Part shown: positions 1 to 12,753 of the stretch, piece by piece
Layout of the letters: every line of letters starts with the position of its first letter
Position numbering within the stretch: the stretch's first letter is position 1
Notes under the pieces: model-generated
What the model was told of the DNA's origin: nothing
Database searches by the model: none
What the model saw: only the letters and a program-made list of their open reading frames with translations
Assembly (NCBI GenBank): GCA_030549335.1
Contig: CM060187.1
Location: 59,044,203 to 59,108,202 of the forward strand
Source: Pontederia crassipes
Taxonomy: Eukaryota > Streptophyta > Magnoliopsida > Commelinales > Pontederiaceae
Direction of reading: 5' to 3'
DNA: 64,000 bases
Program-made: the position numbers and the translations under genes

Positions 1-791
1 TTCAATGACTTCAGCCAGCAACCTATTCAGTAAATTAACTTGGAAATTTATTATTGAAAATTAAGAAAACTTTTTGTTACAAATTTATAAATTGAGGAAC
101 TAATTTATTATAAAGTGAAGTTTGGAAATGAGTGAAAGTTGAGGGACCAATTATGAAAATTATTCGTTAATTTGTGAAATAAAAATAAATATATTTGATG
201 CCTCAAACTGAAAAAAAAAAACATTTTTTTCACTAAAGACATGATTTTTAATGGAAGGGCGTTCATTATTCCTTCATTACATCTGCCATCTTTTCTTTTC
301 TTTTTTTTTTTTCAAAAGAAAAATTTCAACCATTCAGTATCACGACCAGAAGAGTCAATATACAAAAGTACGCCAAAGTTTGTGTCAATTGATATGTGCT
401 TTTTTAGCTTGCAAGCACAGCATCCTCAAAATTGTCACTTGCATATCGATGTGAAGTGGCTTTAGTTATCGATCCCCCATTTGTTTCCTGTTGGACTTCT
501 GCTTTCTTAAGATGAGAAGTCACTCGCATGTTGATGTGGAGATTATGCCACTTCGCACCGCACGAGAGATTATGAGCTAAATAATGCTTCGCTTCTTCAT
601 TTATTCATGAACTGTTGATGACACATCTTGAATCGGGCTCAATTCGTAGTCTTGTGATTCGCATTTAGCGCAAGCGTCCGTCTCAATCGCCGAGTAAAGA
701 TGATTTGCCATTGCCACCTAAAAGATGAAAAGATTCATATCATAAATCAAGTATGATTCATGAAGATTACAAAGCTTTGGTAGAAATGCAA

Positions 792-794
<3 letters not shown>

Positions 795-875
<81 letters not shown>
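795..875. repeat. (CT)n microsatellite
   Basis: About 81 bases of uninterrupted CT dinucleotides, followed by a short TA-rich run. There is no gene nearby. Length is probably polymorphic and may be collapsed or expanded by assembly. Confidence 0.95.
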
Positions 876-877
<2 letters not shown>

Positions 878-1384
878 ATATATATAGAATAAAAATCAAT
901 GTGACATGTACTTTTCTTATTTTTATTATTAATTATATCTCAGAGGATAATTAAATAATGCTTTTAAAAATAATCAAATCATCAAGTATGATTATATTTA
1001 TTGTACTAAAAATTTTAAAGACTTTTGAATATCGTAAACCTTCACAATAAATGCAGTAAAATTTTATTATTTATTACGTTGTAAAATTATTTCTTATCGT
1101 TAATAAATGTTTTAGGTATAACTAACGGAATATAACGAATAAAATAAAAAAATGCATAAAATTATTTAACCCTCACATGATAAAAAAATGCATAATACAC
1201 TTTTTTTTATTAGTGTCTAAATAATCAGATTTTGAATAAGAACGAAATAATAAATTTTGACTAAATTGATTGCTTCATTTGATTTAAACACATAACTACT
1301 AATTTTCTTTTCCAATTTTAAAATACAATCTCACTAGTCAATTATTATATCAATCACTTCTCATCTCGTATTTAATTGAGAAAA

Positions 1385-1660
1385 ACCTACTTTGTTCCGT
1401 ATCAAATCACTTTATAGTTCCGTATCATGCCAAGAATAATAATGGAAGGGCACTTTATAGTTCCGTATCAAATCACGATATAGTAATTTTATCATGTAGG
1501 TTTTTCCTTTATAGTTCCTTCATTACTATTCTTTGAGTATCAAATCACTTTATAGGTTTTACTTTGTTCCGTATCAAATCACTTTATAGTTCCGTATCAA
1601 TGGAAGGGCACTTCTCATCCGTATCATGCCAAGAACCTACTTTGTTCCACTATTCTTTTT
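1385..1660. repeat. Shuffled short-word repeat patch
   Basis: Several 10-20 base words recur in different orders. GTATCAAATCACTTTATAG occurs three times, CCGTATCATGCCAAGAA twice, ATGGAAGGGCACTT twice and CCTACTTTGTTCC twice. The copies are near identical, so the rearrangement looks recent. It is neither a simple tandem array nor an inverted repeat. Confidence 0.7.
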
Positions 1661-4600
1661 ATCTTTTTTGTTTTAACTAATTTTGTTATATTATTTTAAT
1701 CTAATAAATACAAAAATTAATTATAATTAGGTTCCACGTGTTTGACAAAGTGTGATGCTATTAAAAACTAGTAATAAAAATATTACAAGTATTTGCATAT
1801 TTTACAACTTTAAGTGTTAATTATTTATAATATTTACATAATTATTTAGTTGTTAAAATTTTATTGAAAAAATAACGTTGACCAATTATTTATTGTATTC
1901 TCATCTTGTTATCATTTTCAACCAAGCATTTTCTAGTTTTGATCACTCGAATACCAACTAATTAACCAAACACAAATTAAAAAATATTGCAAGAACATCC
2001 CACTTTTATTCTTTTCCTAAGAACAAAAATATATATTCTTCTTTAATTCCTATCCTTTTGTTCTGATACCAAACACCTCTTTAATGTTTCACCAAATTAT
2101 TTTAATTCTAACTTGTATTTAGCTCTATTTTAGGAATATAATAATATTATGCCATTTATTCCACAACCAACTATTCTATTAATTTGATGTGATAACAAAA
2201 TATAAAAAATGCAAATATGGTATTTTAAAATAAGCTCACGTGTGTATATAAGAAATTTGAGCACGTATATTTAATTATTTTCGTGCTAAGAACATAAAAT
2301 AGTTGATGTTATTTTTTAACAATTAAATTTTTTAAAAAAATTAGTTAGCACATCAATTTTAACATATTGTTAGAATCGTTAAAGAGTTCAAGCAAAACTC
2401 TAATTAAAAAGTTTTTTCCCTTAATTATTATCTACATGATGGATTAGTTTAAACACCTGAAAGGGAGCATTAAGAATATAAAAATGCATTTAAGGTTTTA
2501 AAAAGAATTGATTTACAAATCAATTTCAAATATTTGACTATTTAAACAACATGTATATACTATGATTGATCGCTAAATGGGTTAATTATTAGTCAATCGG
2601 TAAAAAAAAAAGATAAGAAAAACTATTCTTCAACGGTGAATGGGAACGTCGAGTGCTCATAAAGTTAGGGAGAAAAAAATTCATCTACATTTGATGAACC
2701 ATAGAGCCACTTATTATAATCTTCCTTAAATTGAGATTTTGCATACAAATCTTATAGGTGAGACATTCCATTCCTAACAATATGTCATGTACAAAAAATA
2801 TATTTAGTGTTAGAAAATACTTTAATGTCACACGAATTGGACCGTCCAGACTATAAAAGAAATTTGTACTACCCTCAGTGTTGCAAATTTTCTGTGGCAA
2901 GCGGCCTCAACAAAATGCCTCAAAATATTGATTTCAAGGACAAAAAGGATAAGTGAAGGTTTGTGGTCCGTCCAACATACCCAATGGAGCACAACCAAAG
3001 CTTTTTGTTCCCCTCATTTTCATTCATAATCCTTTTTATAGATAAAATTAATTATCATGAAAACATATCTTGTTTTTTAAAATAAAATGATTTGAAAAAA
3101 ATATATTATTTATCTCTTGAAAAATAGTTATCCGTATTCTCGAGATGATTATTTTTATGCAAACAGATTTGAAGTATACCTTAATAAGTTAAAACTAGGG
3201 ATCTTTAACAAAAATAATTTTGTGGCCATCTTCTTTCATCCTTCTTTTACAGCAAAAGGTTGGAAACATAATTATATGAATACAAATCATAATTATTCCA
3301 CATCAAATTGAAAGCTCAAAGTATTGGTGGGGCTAATAAAAAAATTCTTAATCTTTATACACAATATAAATAGGATGATAATAAAAAATTCTTATCTACT
3401 GGTCTTTGTCAAACAGGACATTGTTAGGGTTGAAGCATTTCTTGTCAAAAGGTAGGTGTGAAGATGGATGGGGTGAGGACTGTCATCCGAATTTTCCTGT
3501 TCAATATCAAGCTCTTCTTCTTTTTTTTCCTGTGTGTGAATTAATGTACAAAAGGAAAAAGACTTTGAACTATTGAAACTGATCATGACAAGAACACATG
3601 CCTACTTTCTTTCCGCTTTCCAATAATCAATCAATTCTCCTTTTTCCCTCATCAATCTTCTCTTATTATGAACAAAATCATACATATGATGATTTCTTCA
3701 CTGATCAGCACCTCGTTTTTATGAACTCATTCAAGTAGTGCACTGTTTCTTTTGTTTTGCTAATTTGCAATAGATCTCGGCCTCAGAAAAAAAATCATTT
3801 TATTTTATTTTTTAATTTTTTTTTTTGCTGAGACATCAATCCTAACCCCACCTCCAGCAGTCAGCCACTGCTGTTTTGTCCGTCTGAACTTGGATGGTTA
3901 TCTTAAAAAAAGAGTCACTGATGCAAAAATATTATATCTGAGCACTTCCATTCATTGTCCACTCTCTTCAATTCTAATCTCGCAAGCAATTATTTCCCTG
4001 TATCACATTCCACGAGGAAAAGGGGCAACCCATGATACTATCTACAGTACACTTTAAATCAGAGAGAGAGAGAGAGATCATTTCAATCATTCTGGATAAA
4101 AATGGGGTCATGTCAGATGCATAAACGCCAATACAAAATAATCTTACAACCAAAACTCAAAATTGTTACTATTAAGCATTATTAATGCTCTAGTTCTTGA
4201 CCTGTATGCATACATCGGTTACATTATTATGAATAGAAAATGTGCAAAGTTCTACGTGCACTGACCACCTACACCATTGCGACAAAAACTTATAAACACA
4301 TCGGAAACAAAAGTTTTGCTCACATTTCTGTCAAGTAAGCAGCTCAAACCCGTACATATACTATCAATCTATCTTATCAGTGAAGAAAAATAGGAAAAAA
4401 ATACCGGGTAAAAAATGGTAGTAATTTGAAAGAATAATACATATTCGGTAGAAATTATCATTAGTTTTGCTCATAATAAAAAAAGAATAATGTGGAATTA
4501 AATCCATCTATCCAATTCTTAAAACTCAAGAAAGAGAGGAAGAATTATTTGGTTGATGATGTTGAGAGTAGAAGTTGCTGTACGTGTAATATATTTACTG

Positions 4601-4668
4601 TGTTCAAGTAGCACATTAAAAACGCTTGTAGTTTCCTCCATACGCCCGGCCGCCGGAAAACTTCATCA

Positions 4669-6954
4669 TTATCCTCCTCCTTCCACTACGCCGCCGCCTC
4701 CACCTCTGAGCGTACTTGTCAGTGACGAGAAGGACGATGTCGACCCTGAGAGGTTGAACCCCATGCCGTTGTAGTCGGAGACGCTGTCCTGCAGGCTCAG
4801 CAGCAGATGCTGGTTAGTGCTAAAGCTCATGGACGGCTTCGACGCCGGCACGAACGGCGGGTCGGCCTCGCCGCTCAGCATCTGCACCACGCTGCGCATC
4901 CCCGGCCGCATTAGCGGGTCCGGGCTCGAGCACGCCAGCCCGACCAACAACATCCTCCTCATTTCCCCCTCGTCGAACTCGCCACCCAGCCGCCGGTCGG
5001 CGGCCTCCAGTATCTTCCCCTCCCCGTGCAGCCCCCAGACCCACTCGACCAAGTTGCTGGCCTTCCGGCTGCTGCTTCCGCCGGCGGCGACAGCTGCAGC
5101 GTTGCGAGTCTCGTCGCCATCGATCGGACGGCGCCCGCATGCCACCTCGAGCGCCACGGCGCCAAAGCTGAAGACGTCGGTCTTATCGGTGGCGCGGCCG
5201 GTGAGGAGGTACTCGGGGGCGAGGTAGCCCATCGTGCCGGCCGTGACCGTGGCGTCCGGCGACTTGTCGTGCTCCACCTGGCGCGCGAGGCCGAAGTCGC
5301 CGAGCCGAGCTTGGTAGCCCTCGTCCAGCATTACATTGCTCGACTTGACGTCCCGGTGGATCACCTGGCGCTCGCACTCCCTGTGGAGGTACGCGAGCGC
5401 GGAAGCGACCCCGACCAGTATCTTTTTCCGGTGCCTCCATGCCAAAGTCGGCGCCTTCGGGTCGAACAGGACCTTGTCAAGGCTCCCGTGGAGCATGTAG
5501 TCGTAGACCAAGAGGATCTCCCCCTTTTCTTGGCACCAACCTTGCAGTCGGACTAAATTCCTGTGCCGGAGACTGGCGATTATGGCGAGTTCCGACAAGA
5601 ATTCCGCCCTCCCTTGCTCCGCTGCACTGCCGCTGCTGCCAGCACGCTGGATGCACCGCTTCACGGCCACTATAGCTCCGGTCTCCGGGATGATCCCCTT
5701 GTACACAGTCCCGAAGGCGCCATGGCCGATGACCCGCGATACGTCGAAGCTCCTAGTGGCAGCGGTCAGTTCTTTGTAGCTGAACTGTCTCGGGGCGCTC
5801 AGGACGTCCGGTGCCACGATCAGGTTGTCATACCTCTTGACCGATTTCGCCTTCCGAGTGAAGACCCAGAAGCCCACACCGGCGACGGCGGCAACAATGA
5901 AGACCCCGGCTGTTGCGACCCCGGCCACGGCCCCGGGGCCCTGACGGCAAAGCCCGTTGCTTTGGCACGAAGACATTGAAGCGTGGCTAACCGTACCGTT
6001 GCTCGGTCCCTCGGCAGAGACATAGGTGGAGGGCCCGGGGGAAGGCGGCGGAAAGACCGAGGACGTGGTGGATGCTTGGTTGGTCGCCGGCGGCGGCGGC
6101 GTAGATGCCGAAGAGGAGCCGTCGCCGATTGAAGGCGAAGAGAAGCTCCACCACTCAATGCTGTGGACTTCGGTGCTCCCTTGTGTGGAGCCTGAGAAGC
6201 CGACGTACATGAAATCCTCGACGAAGCGGCCGAGGTCAACTGGGAACGACATCACTGGGTCCGCCGGTCGCGCGGTGGAGTCGGACACAAATACCTCCAG
6301 CACCCCGGAACCGTCGCCCCCGCCGTACTCGATCCAGGCGTGCACGAGGTCACCGCTCTTGAGATCGATGCCGGCGGAGTCGAGGTCGGCGGCCTGCGCG
6401 GAGACCATGCTGTTGAGGTCGAGCCCGACGTGGTTCCCGTTGATGTCCTCGAACTCCACATCCATGACAGTGTCGAACTCCACGGCGACGACGGACGACG
6501 CGCCGGGCGGCGCCGTAGCGGGCGGCGCCGTAGCGTTGACGACGCCGAGGAACCCGCCGGCGTCGCCGACAGAGGAGTCATCAGAGGTGAGCACGAAGGC
6601 GAGCCCCCCGCCGGCGGAGGAGGGGTTGAGGTCCGTCACCGAGAAGGAGAAGAAGGTGGAGAAGGGGAGGGGAAGTCCGGTGGTCGGGTGCCGGAGGCGC
6701 ACGGGGTCCGCGAATAGGGCTCGGCCGGCGCCGGAGGTGGGCACGGGGAGGTCTCGAGTGAGGCGGATGCTGCCGTTCTTGAGGTGCGCGTCCCCGAGAA
6801 GCTTCAAGCTGCCAAGCGTTAGCGACCGGAAGTTGAACGACGTCGCGTCCGCAGCGCCGAGCACGAAGATGGCGACGACGGCGGCGAGTACCTGCGGGCA
6901 ATGCAGAGGCGGCGGCGGCCTGTTCCTGTGGAGCATTGTTGAGGTCTGAAACAT
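4669..6954 (-). CDS. L-type lectin-domain receptor kinase, LecRK-VIII type
   Basis: Intronless 761-residue membrane receptor kinase. A signal peptide (about 1-37) precedes a legume-lectin domain (about 38-275, with VEFDT near 158-162 and GNHVGLDLNS near 173-182). A Ser/Pro-rich linker follows, then one membrane segment (about 341-366) and a Ser/Thr kinase domain (about 400-695). The kinase keeps all key residues: glycine loop GHGAFG 410-415, Lys432, HRD 533-535, DFG 553-555 and APE ending at 581, so it should be active. The tail motif SMSFSTNQHLLLSLQDSVSD is typical of LecRK subfamily VIII. The protein should sit in the plasma membrane with the lectin domain outside; ligand unknown. A second Met at residue 7 is an alternative start that leaves the signal peptide intact. 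The gene is very GC-rich against AT-rich flanks, and its antisense strand has long spurious open frames. A GA run lies just upstream of the start. Confidence 0.96.
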   Translation of the reverse strand: MFQTSTMLHRNRPPPPLHCPQVLAAVVAIFVLGAADATSFNFRSLTLGSLKLLGDAHLKNGSIRLTRDLPVPTSGAGRALFADPVRLRHPTTGLPLPFSTFFSFSVTDLNPSSAGGGLAFVLTSDDSSVGDAGGFLGVVNATAPPATAPPGASSVVAVEFDTVMDVEFEDINGNHVGLDLNSMVSAQAADLDSAGIDLKSGDLVHAWIEYGGGDGSGVLEVFVSDSTARPADPVMSFPVDLGRFVEDFMYVGFSGSTQGSTEVHSIEWWSFSSPSIGDGSSSASTPPPPATNQASTTSSVFPPPSPGPSTYVSAEGPSNGTVSHASMSSCQSNGLCRQGPGAVAGVATAGVFIVAAVAGVGFWVFTRKAKSVKRYDNLIVAPDVLSAPRQFSYKELTAATRSFDVSRVIGHGAFGTVYKGIIPETGAIVAVKRCIQRAGSSGSAAEQGRAEFLSELAIIASLRHRNLVRLQGWCQEKGEILLVYDYMLHGSLDKVLFDPKAPTLAWRHRKKILVGVASALAYLHRECERQVIHRDVKSSNVMLDEGYQARLGDFGLARQVEHDKSPDATVTAGTMGYLAPEYLLTGRATDKTDVFSFGAVALEVACGRRPIDGDETRNAAAVAAGGSSSRKASNLVEWVWGLHGEGKILEAADRRLGGEFDEGEMRRMLLVGLACSSPDPLMRPGMRSVVQMLSGEADPPFVPASKPSMSFSTNQHLLLSLQDSVSDYNGMGFNLSGSTSSFSSLTSTLRGGGGGVVEGGG

Positions 6955-7660
6955 GGGGTCATGTCATTGCGCAGAGAGAGAGAGAGAGAGAGAGAAGTAA
7001 TGGAGGAGGAAACAAAGGGAGGGGTAATGAATGAAGTGGTGATGGGTGAACGGAAGAAGGGGAGGAGAAAGAGAGCGAAGGTGGCGAATGGGGACAAATG
7101 GCTCCTTAGGTCGACGCGTGTCCCACTTGCAACGGTAAAGTAGACGTTGTAGAGCTCACAAGCGATCCAAAGGACGTGGATTTTACTATTTAACTATGGA
7201 CACCACCGAGGTGGGGGCGCCCGCACGGAATTATGGGTCGCGATAGTGTGCAACGCCTGCCCGCAAGCCTGAGGACAGAGAAAGGAGAGAGAGAGAGAGA
7301 GAGAGAGAGGGTGTGTGTGTGTGAGAGAGTGAGAAAGAAAGTAATGGCTTTCTTGGTAATGGTGGGATTCATAATGTTAGTAAAATAAGAATGGCATGTG
7401 ACGGGATATGACTCGGTGGACTGTCCGTGGGAGAGAGGCGATTGAGATGAAGCAAACGAAGTATCTCTCTCTCTCTCTCTCCCCTCCCCTCCCCTCCCCT
7501 CCCCTCTGGCTCGTCTGTCTGGGATTGTGGTTTGACTGCATGCATGGGAGATGGGGAGTCGGCCAAGTGGAGAGGCTTCGTTTTTGTCATGGGAATTTGT
7601 GATATATATATATATTTCATTTTTGGCTCTCCAGAGAGAATTTGTCACATTATTCTACCA
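6955..7660 (-). promoter_or_regulatory. Upstream region of the lectin receptor kinase with GA/CT and CCCCT runs
   Basis: The sequence upstream of the kinase start carries GA repeats at about 6971-6994 and 7288-7309, a GT run at about 7311-7322, and a CT run followed by five CCCCT units at about 7467-7505. Read on the gene strand these are CT-rich (6971-7309) and GA-rich (7467-7505) blocks, as often found in plant 5' untranslated regions and core promoters. I cannot fix a TATA box or transcription start. Confidence 0.4.
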
Positions 7661-7986
7661 CACACCAACTCAATTCCACGCATCAAGAGGTGATTACTCC
7701 GATGCTGCATTTGCATGAACTTTCGTACTTATCCCTAAATATTGACGCCTTAATAAATAATCCATATTACTACGTGCCATTAATCAATATAACAACCTAT
7801 GAAATATGATGTGTATTATTGGATTAATTACCAAATAATTTGCACCTTCATATATTACATATAAACTATTCTTCTCCAATTAAGTATATATATATACACG
7901 TACTTATGCTCTGACGAGTTAAGCAAAATCTAAAGTATTCAAAGTATAAAAATCTAAAACAACAGAAAGAAAGATAAAAGATGATA

Positions 7987-10245
7987 ATAGATTCACCTTT
8001 TTACTTCTCTCCGTGAAATGAGAGTTAATCTTGGAACCACGAAGAAGACATCTACATATACGGAGTCCGTCCCATGCGCATCGGACGGACGCCGATCTAA
8101 GCTCGGTTAATTTTTAAAATTGGGCGGTCGGAAGCGGTTCGAGACGGTTCGAGGAGAATGAAAAAAATTGAAGCGGTCCGGTCCGAGGTACAAAAGCATG
8201 AAAAATTTTAATCTCCTTTACTCTCTCTTTTTCTCTATCTTCTCTCTCTCTCCGTCTCCGAGACCGGCGTTTCTCCTCTCCTCTCCACGCGACTGTGCGA
8301 CATCGACGAGCACCGCCGCGATCCTGAGAACTCCCGACAGCATCTGCGCGACGGCCACGAGCACCGGCGCCGAGCACTGGTCGTATCTAGTCGTCGTCGG
8401 CCTCCTTCGACCACTCTTTCGACCAGATCCGGACCGGATCTGGTCGTTGCCGGCCTCCTTCGACCAGATTCGGTCTGATCAGGTCGTCGCCGGCGTCCTT
8501 CGACCAGATCCGGCCAGATATGGTCGTCGCCCTGTTGCCGCGCACGACCCCGCCGGACGCCCTGCCGCGCTCTCACGACCCCGCTGGATGCCCTGCCGCG
8601 CTCGCACTATCCACCGTCCGCCTTGCCGCGCTCGCACGACCCCACCGAACGCCTTGCCGCGCTCGCACGACCCCGCCGGATGCCGCCACCCGCCTCCGCC
8701 CGCTGTCGCACCGCCGAGTTCGACCGCACGCCGCCGCCGACCCCACACGCCGCAACCCTGCCGCATGCCGCCGCCGAGTTCGCACACTGCCGCCGCACCT
8801 CTCTAATTAGTTGTTAATCGACACTATAATTTAATATTAATCATTCTATAATTAATTGTAATTTTCTAAGTGTGTAATTTATTATATTGCTTAGGACTAA
8901 GCATATAAATTGGCTAGAACTGCCAGTTTCGTTTGTGCTCTTTAATATGAAGCATGTAAACTGCGATGAAGCATGTAAAATTCTTGAGAACTTAGGCTAT
9001 ACTAGCATAAAACCTCATGCGTGATTAATTAATCTAATTAAAATCCCCGATTATGATCCGTATTTCATATTATTTGAATCAAATTCGTTTGTACAGGACC
9101 AGAAATTCGTGATAATATATAAACAAGTAGAAGAAAGCAATCCATCCTTAAACATATGATCAAAGTTACGAAAATATGGATAACTTGTCCAATCCGAATA
9201 CGATAAAGATTAGACAAGTGATAGTAAATTTAAGTAATTATTCGATCATTTCGATTTTTTTCATCGAGATTCATCGATATCTACTACTCTCTACTACTCT
9301 TAGCACAAGATTAATTGTTCGAACCATAATGATATAGATAAATTTGATCAAACTAATGATTATGAGACTTTTCGATCTCTCGATATTGTGTCAACTATCT
9401 TGTTTGATCATTTCAAATTTCGAAAAATCTCAAACTTTTGCGACGCCGTCACATCTCAACAATTACAGATTCCATATACATCAACAAGCTCATTGGAATT
9501 TGAGGGGGAAAAATCAACAAAATAAGCAAGAATGTGAATGCAGTGTGTGTGTGCGGGGTCGCATCATGGCATCACGGAGGTCGGTGGGGTCGCGGCATGA
9601 GCGGGTCGGTGGCGGAGCTCAAGGGTGGTGTGCGGTCGAACTCGGCGGCAGTGCGGAGGCAGGCGACAGCGGCATCCGGCGGGGTCGTGCGAGCGCGGCA
9701 AGGCGTCCGGCGGGGCCGTATGAGCGAGGCAGGGCGTCCGGCGGGGTCGTGCGAGCGCGGCAAGGTGGACGGTGGATCGTGCGCTGCAGGGCGGATGGCA
9801 GGGTCGTGCGCGGCAGCACAACCAGATCTGGCCGGATCTGGTCGAAGGACGTCGACGATGAACAGATTCGACTAGTGCTCGGCGCAGACGCTGTCGGGAG
9901 TTCTCAGGATCGCGGCGGTGCTCGTCGACGTCGCACAGCCGCGTGGAGAGGAGAGGAGAAACGCCGGCCTCGGAGACGCAGAGAGAGAGAGTAAAGGAGG
10001 TTAAACTTTTTCACGCTTTTGTACATCGGATTGGACCGGACCGCTTCAATTTTTTTCATTCTCCTTGAGCCGTCTCGAACCGCCTCCGACCGCCCGATTT
10101 TAAAAATTAACCGGGCTTAAATCGGCGCCCATCCGATGCGCGGGGGAAGTGTTCTCATTTCAGTTGAGGGGACACCCATTTTATCCAAGATGATATCTAA
10201 TACAAATGAAACGCCTGCACGGAGAGAAGTAAAAAGGTGAATCTA
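7987..10245. mobile_element. Imperfect foldback element with long inverted arms
   Basis: The left part (about 7987-8800) recurs in inverted orientation at about 9540-10245, around an AT-rich centre of about 700 bases. The best matched arm blocks are 8075-8400 against 9830-10150. An outer block of about 30 bases near 7987-8016 matches 10216-10245. Inner arms are very GC-rich with a 31-33 base tandem unit containing CGCGCTCGCACGACCCC. Long open frames occur on both strands of the arms but show no protein family and look like products of GC richness. No target-site duplication was found, so the class is open; a long-TIR Mutator-like or foldback element is most likely. Confidence 0.7.
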
Positions 10246-12744
10246 TTGGGTTGGGGGTGGCGAAATAAAAGCCGAAGGCACCTCTTTTTGGTTTCCCCCT
10301 CCTTTGGGCGCCCGTGAGTGCGACGGCCTTTTCTCTTGTGCAGTGCAGGGATAGAGATATTTTTTTCCTTTCTAAAAGGCTGCCATTAAATTCTCTAACA
10401 TGCACGTACAAAAAGGATCCGTCTTCTTCTCTCCGCTCTGGATCGTCATTTTATCAATCAATTACTTAAATTCCAGGTCAGCTCTTTGGATCCTTCCTCG
10501 CCACCTAATGCTCTCCATTAGTTATCATGATCCTTAACTCCATCAACATGCACAAGATAAGTGAATGACTTCATTAATAATTATATATATATATATATAT
10601 ATGAGAAAAGTTAATTGATCCAGATCAAAATTTTAATCTGTATTTTAATGTGTATATATATATATAATGTAAACACAATAGTAGTTTCATTTAATATTTA
10701 TAGTGATATGTGAGCTTTGTGAGGGATGGTAGTAGAGGACAAGAATACTCGGTACGTATTTGTAGTAGACGTGGAGTGGATGGTAGGCCAGTGGGTCAAC
10801 TGGCGCATGAATCTGCGCCTCTCCTGTTGCTGTCTCTTCTCCACCACCGCAGCAATTGCTTACTTCACAATGCAACCCCAAAAAAATAAAAATTTATTAC
10901 TTAAAAATTATATTTCATACCATTTTATGGTATGTACATATATATTATATATAAACTTACTTTGAATTTTTAACTTGTGTGTGCATATACGACTAACTTG
11001 TCAAAATAAATTTACTTAACTACCTAACATATATGATGGATCAACTCTAGATTAAGTAGAATTTGGGAAAAAAATGAAGAAATTGATGAATGTAGATGAG
11101 CTCATTTCTCAGCACAATATAAGATTACTCTTCGGTGTCTAGATGTTTACATGAATAATTTCGAAAGCGCTCGTGTTTCTTTCTTTTATATCTATGACCA
11201 TGTTGTAATTATTTTGCAGTTGGCAAATATAATTAAAGGAGTGAATTGCATCATTAAAATGTTATTTCTTCACATCTTTTTTAAGCTTTGATCCCGATAT
11301 AGAAGAGTATAATTTTTCTTATGTTGATAATGTCTTGAATCTAAACTCGATTGTAACTCTACGTGAGTCCCCTATATAATTTGGTGCTTTAGTAGGCATT
11401 CTTATGGGGTCTCGTTGTCCGAACAATGAGCCTGAGGGGAGGTTAAGGAAGGATTAAGAGGGATCCCCCGAAGGAACTCGACGGCGGAGCCCCCCAAGCT
11501 TAAAAGATTTTTATTTCTTATTTTATATTAAAGTTTCCTATATAAATTTCATGACGACTAATTTATTTCATATCTTGTAATAGTCATTATTCTATAATAA
11601 AAAAAGTCACCGTCGTTCGAGAACGTCTGATTTAAAATGAATATAGTAAATATCCATGTTTTTTATCTTCCTCTTTTAGTAACATCTTACATGAGTGGGT
11701 GTAACTAAAAGAAACGAATGCATCGATGATTATAATATATTTTATTGGATTTCTTGCTAATATAAACAATTTGACCGAGCAACAAAAATGAATTTTGATT
11801 TATCAAATTTTATCTAAAAAATATATAAAAAAGGAACGATTTCCTCTCATTTCAGCATGTTCGACTAACCAAGGGTTGGGGGTAATGCAAATGAACCTAA
11901 TTGGTAGGAGTCTGTCCTCGTTCGATTTCTCAATAAGTTTATTAATACTTGTCGTTTCATTTTTGTTTAAATACAGAATTAATGACATGGATGACTTTCT
12001 CAAATTTTTATAAATATCTGCCTATATTTTTTTTTTGCAACACTTTCTTAAATTCATAATGTACTTTTTCCACATGTCAATTTTAAATTAAACATAACTA
12101 AAACACAATTGAACATTTTCTTTGATTTTTTTCCTTTTGTTTATTTTCTTCCAAAGCAAATGCAACCTATTAGCACTCATGAGTCTAAGGTGCCATTTGG
12201 TTAGCAGATATGTCCATGGGAATAGTGCATTGTATTCGAGCGATTAAGATGGTAACATGTTTATAGATGATGTGCCGGTGTTGTTGTTTAGTTCTTTATG
12301 GAATAGGACGTTATCAAAATGACATTTTTTATCTCTTGCCGTATTGATTTACTACAGACGCTTCTCTCGTTCAACCCGAATATGAATAGTAAAATGTCAA
12401 ATATACCTCTAGTATTAAAGACAAATCGTGTATTCGATCGTTTTCGTCGAATACATCAACCCGAAAAGCAGTGCCTCGACAAGATTAAACACGTCTCGGA
12501 TGAAATGCAACTCCTATCGGTACTTAATCCTATTCTATATGTCGTTTGGCAAAAAATGGTCGATTATACAATTAGTCCAACATATATTCACAAACTAAAT
12601 GGTGTCTAAATCTGTGTTAAAGTGACTTAACTTCGTTAGCTGAGTCATGCCCTCCTTTGGTTGGGAAAATATATTCAGAGTGGCCAAATTAGAGACCATG
12701 TTGAAAATGATCGGACTACAAAATGGATCTTCATTATTTGAAAT
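10246..12744. other. AT-rich intergenic region, no gene seen
   Basis: No convincing gene. Short AT microsatellites occur near 10583-10602 and 10660. A GC-richer patch at about 11365-11505 stands out from its surroundings and may be a fragment of an unrecognised repeat. The open frame at 12319-12609 (96 codons) matches nothing I know. Confidence 0.5.
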
Positions 12745-12753
12745 GATGCATTT

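Larger units (their letters stand above)
1..4668. other. AT-rich intergenic region, no gene seen
   Basis: I see no convincing coding region on either strand. The stretch is strongly AT-rich with short homopolymers. It holds a long CT microsatellite near 800-875, a patchwork of repeated short words at 1385-1660 (both listed separately), and a short GA run near 4062-4076. The part just above 4669 is downstream of the receptor-kinase stop codon and probably includes its 3' untranslated region, but I cannot place the polyadenylation site. Confidence 0.6.

Noticed and set aside
6026-6949. Open frame of 307 codons opposite the lectin receptor kinase
   Set aside because: It is a shadow of the kinase gene, with composition set by the GC-rich coding strand and no recognisable domain.
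8168-8806. Open frame of 212 codons in the left foldback arm (and its partner at 9344-9994)
   Set aside because: Pro/Arg/Ala-rich, driven by a short GC-rich tandem unit, and open in several frames on both strands; no protein family.
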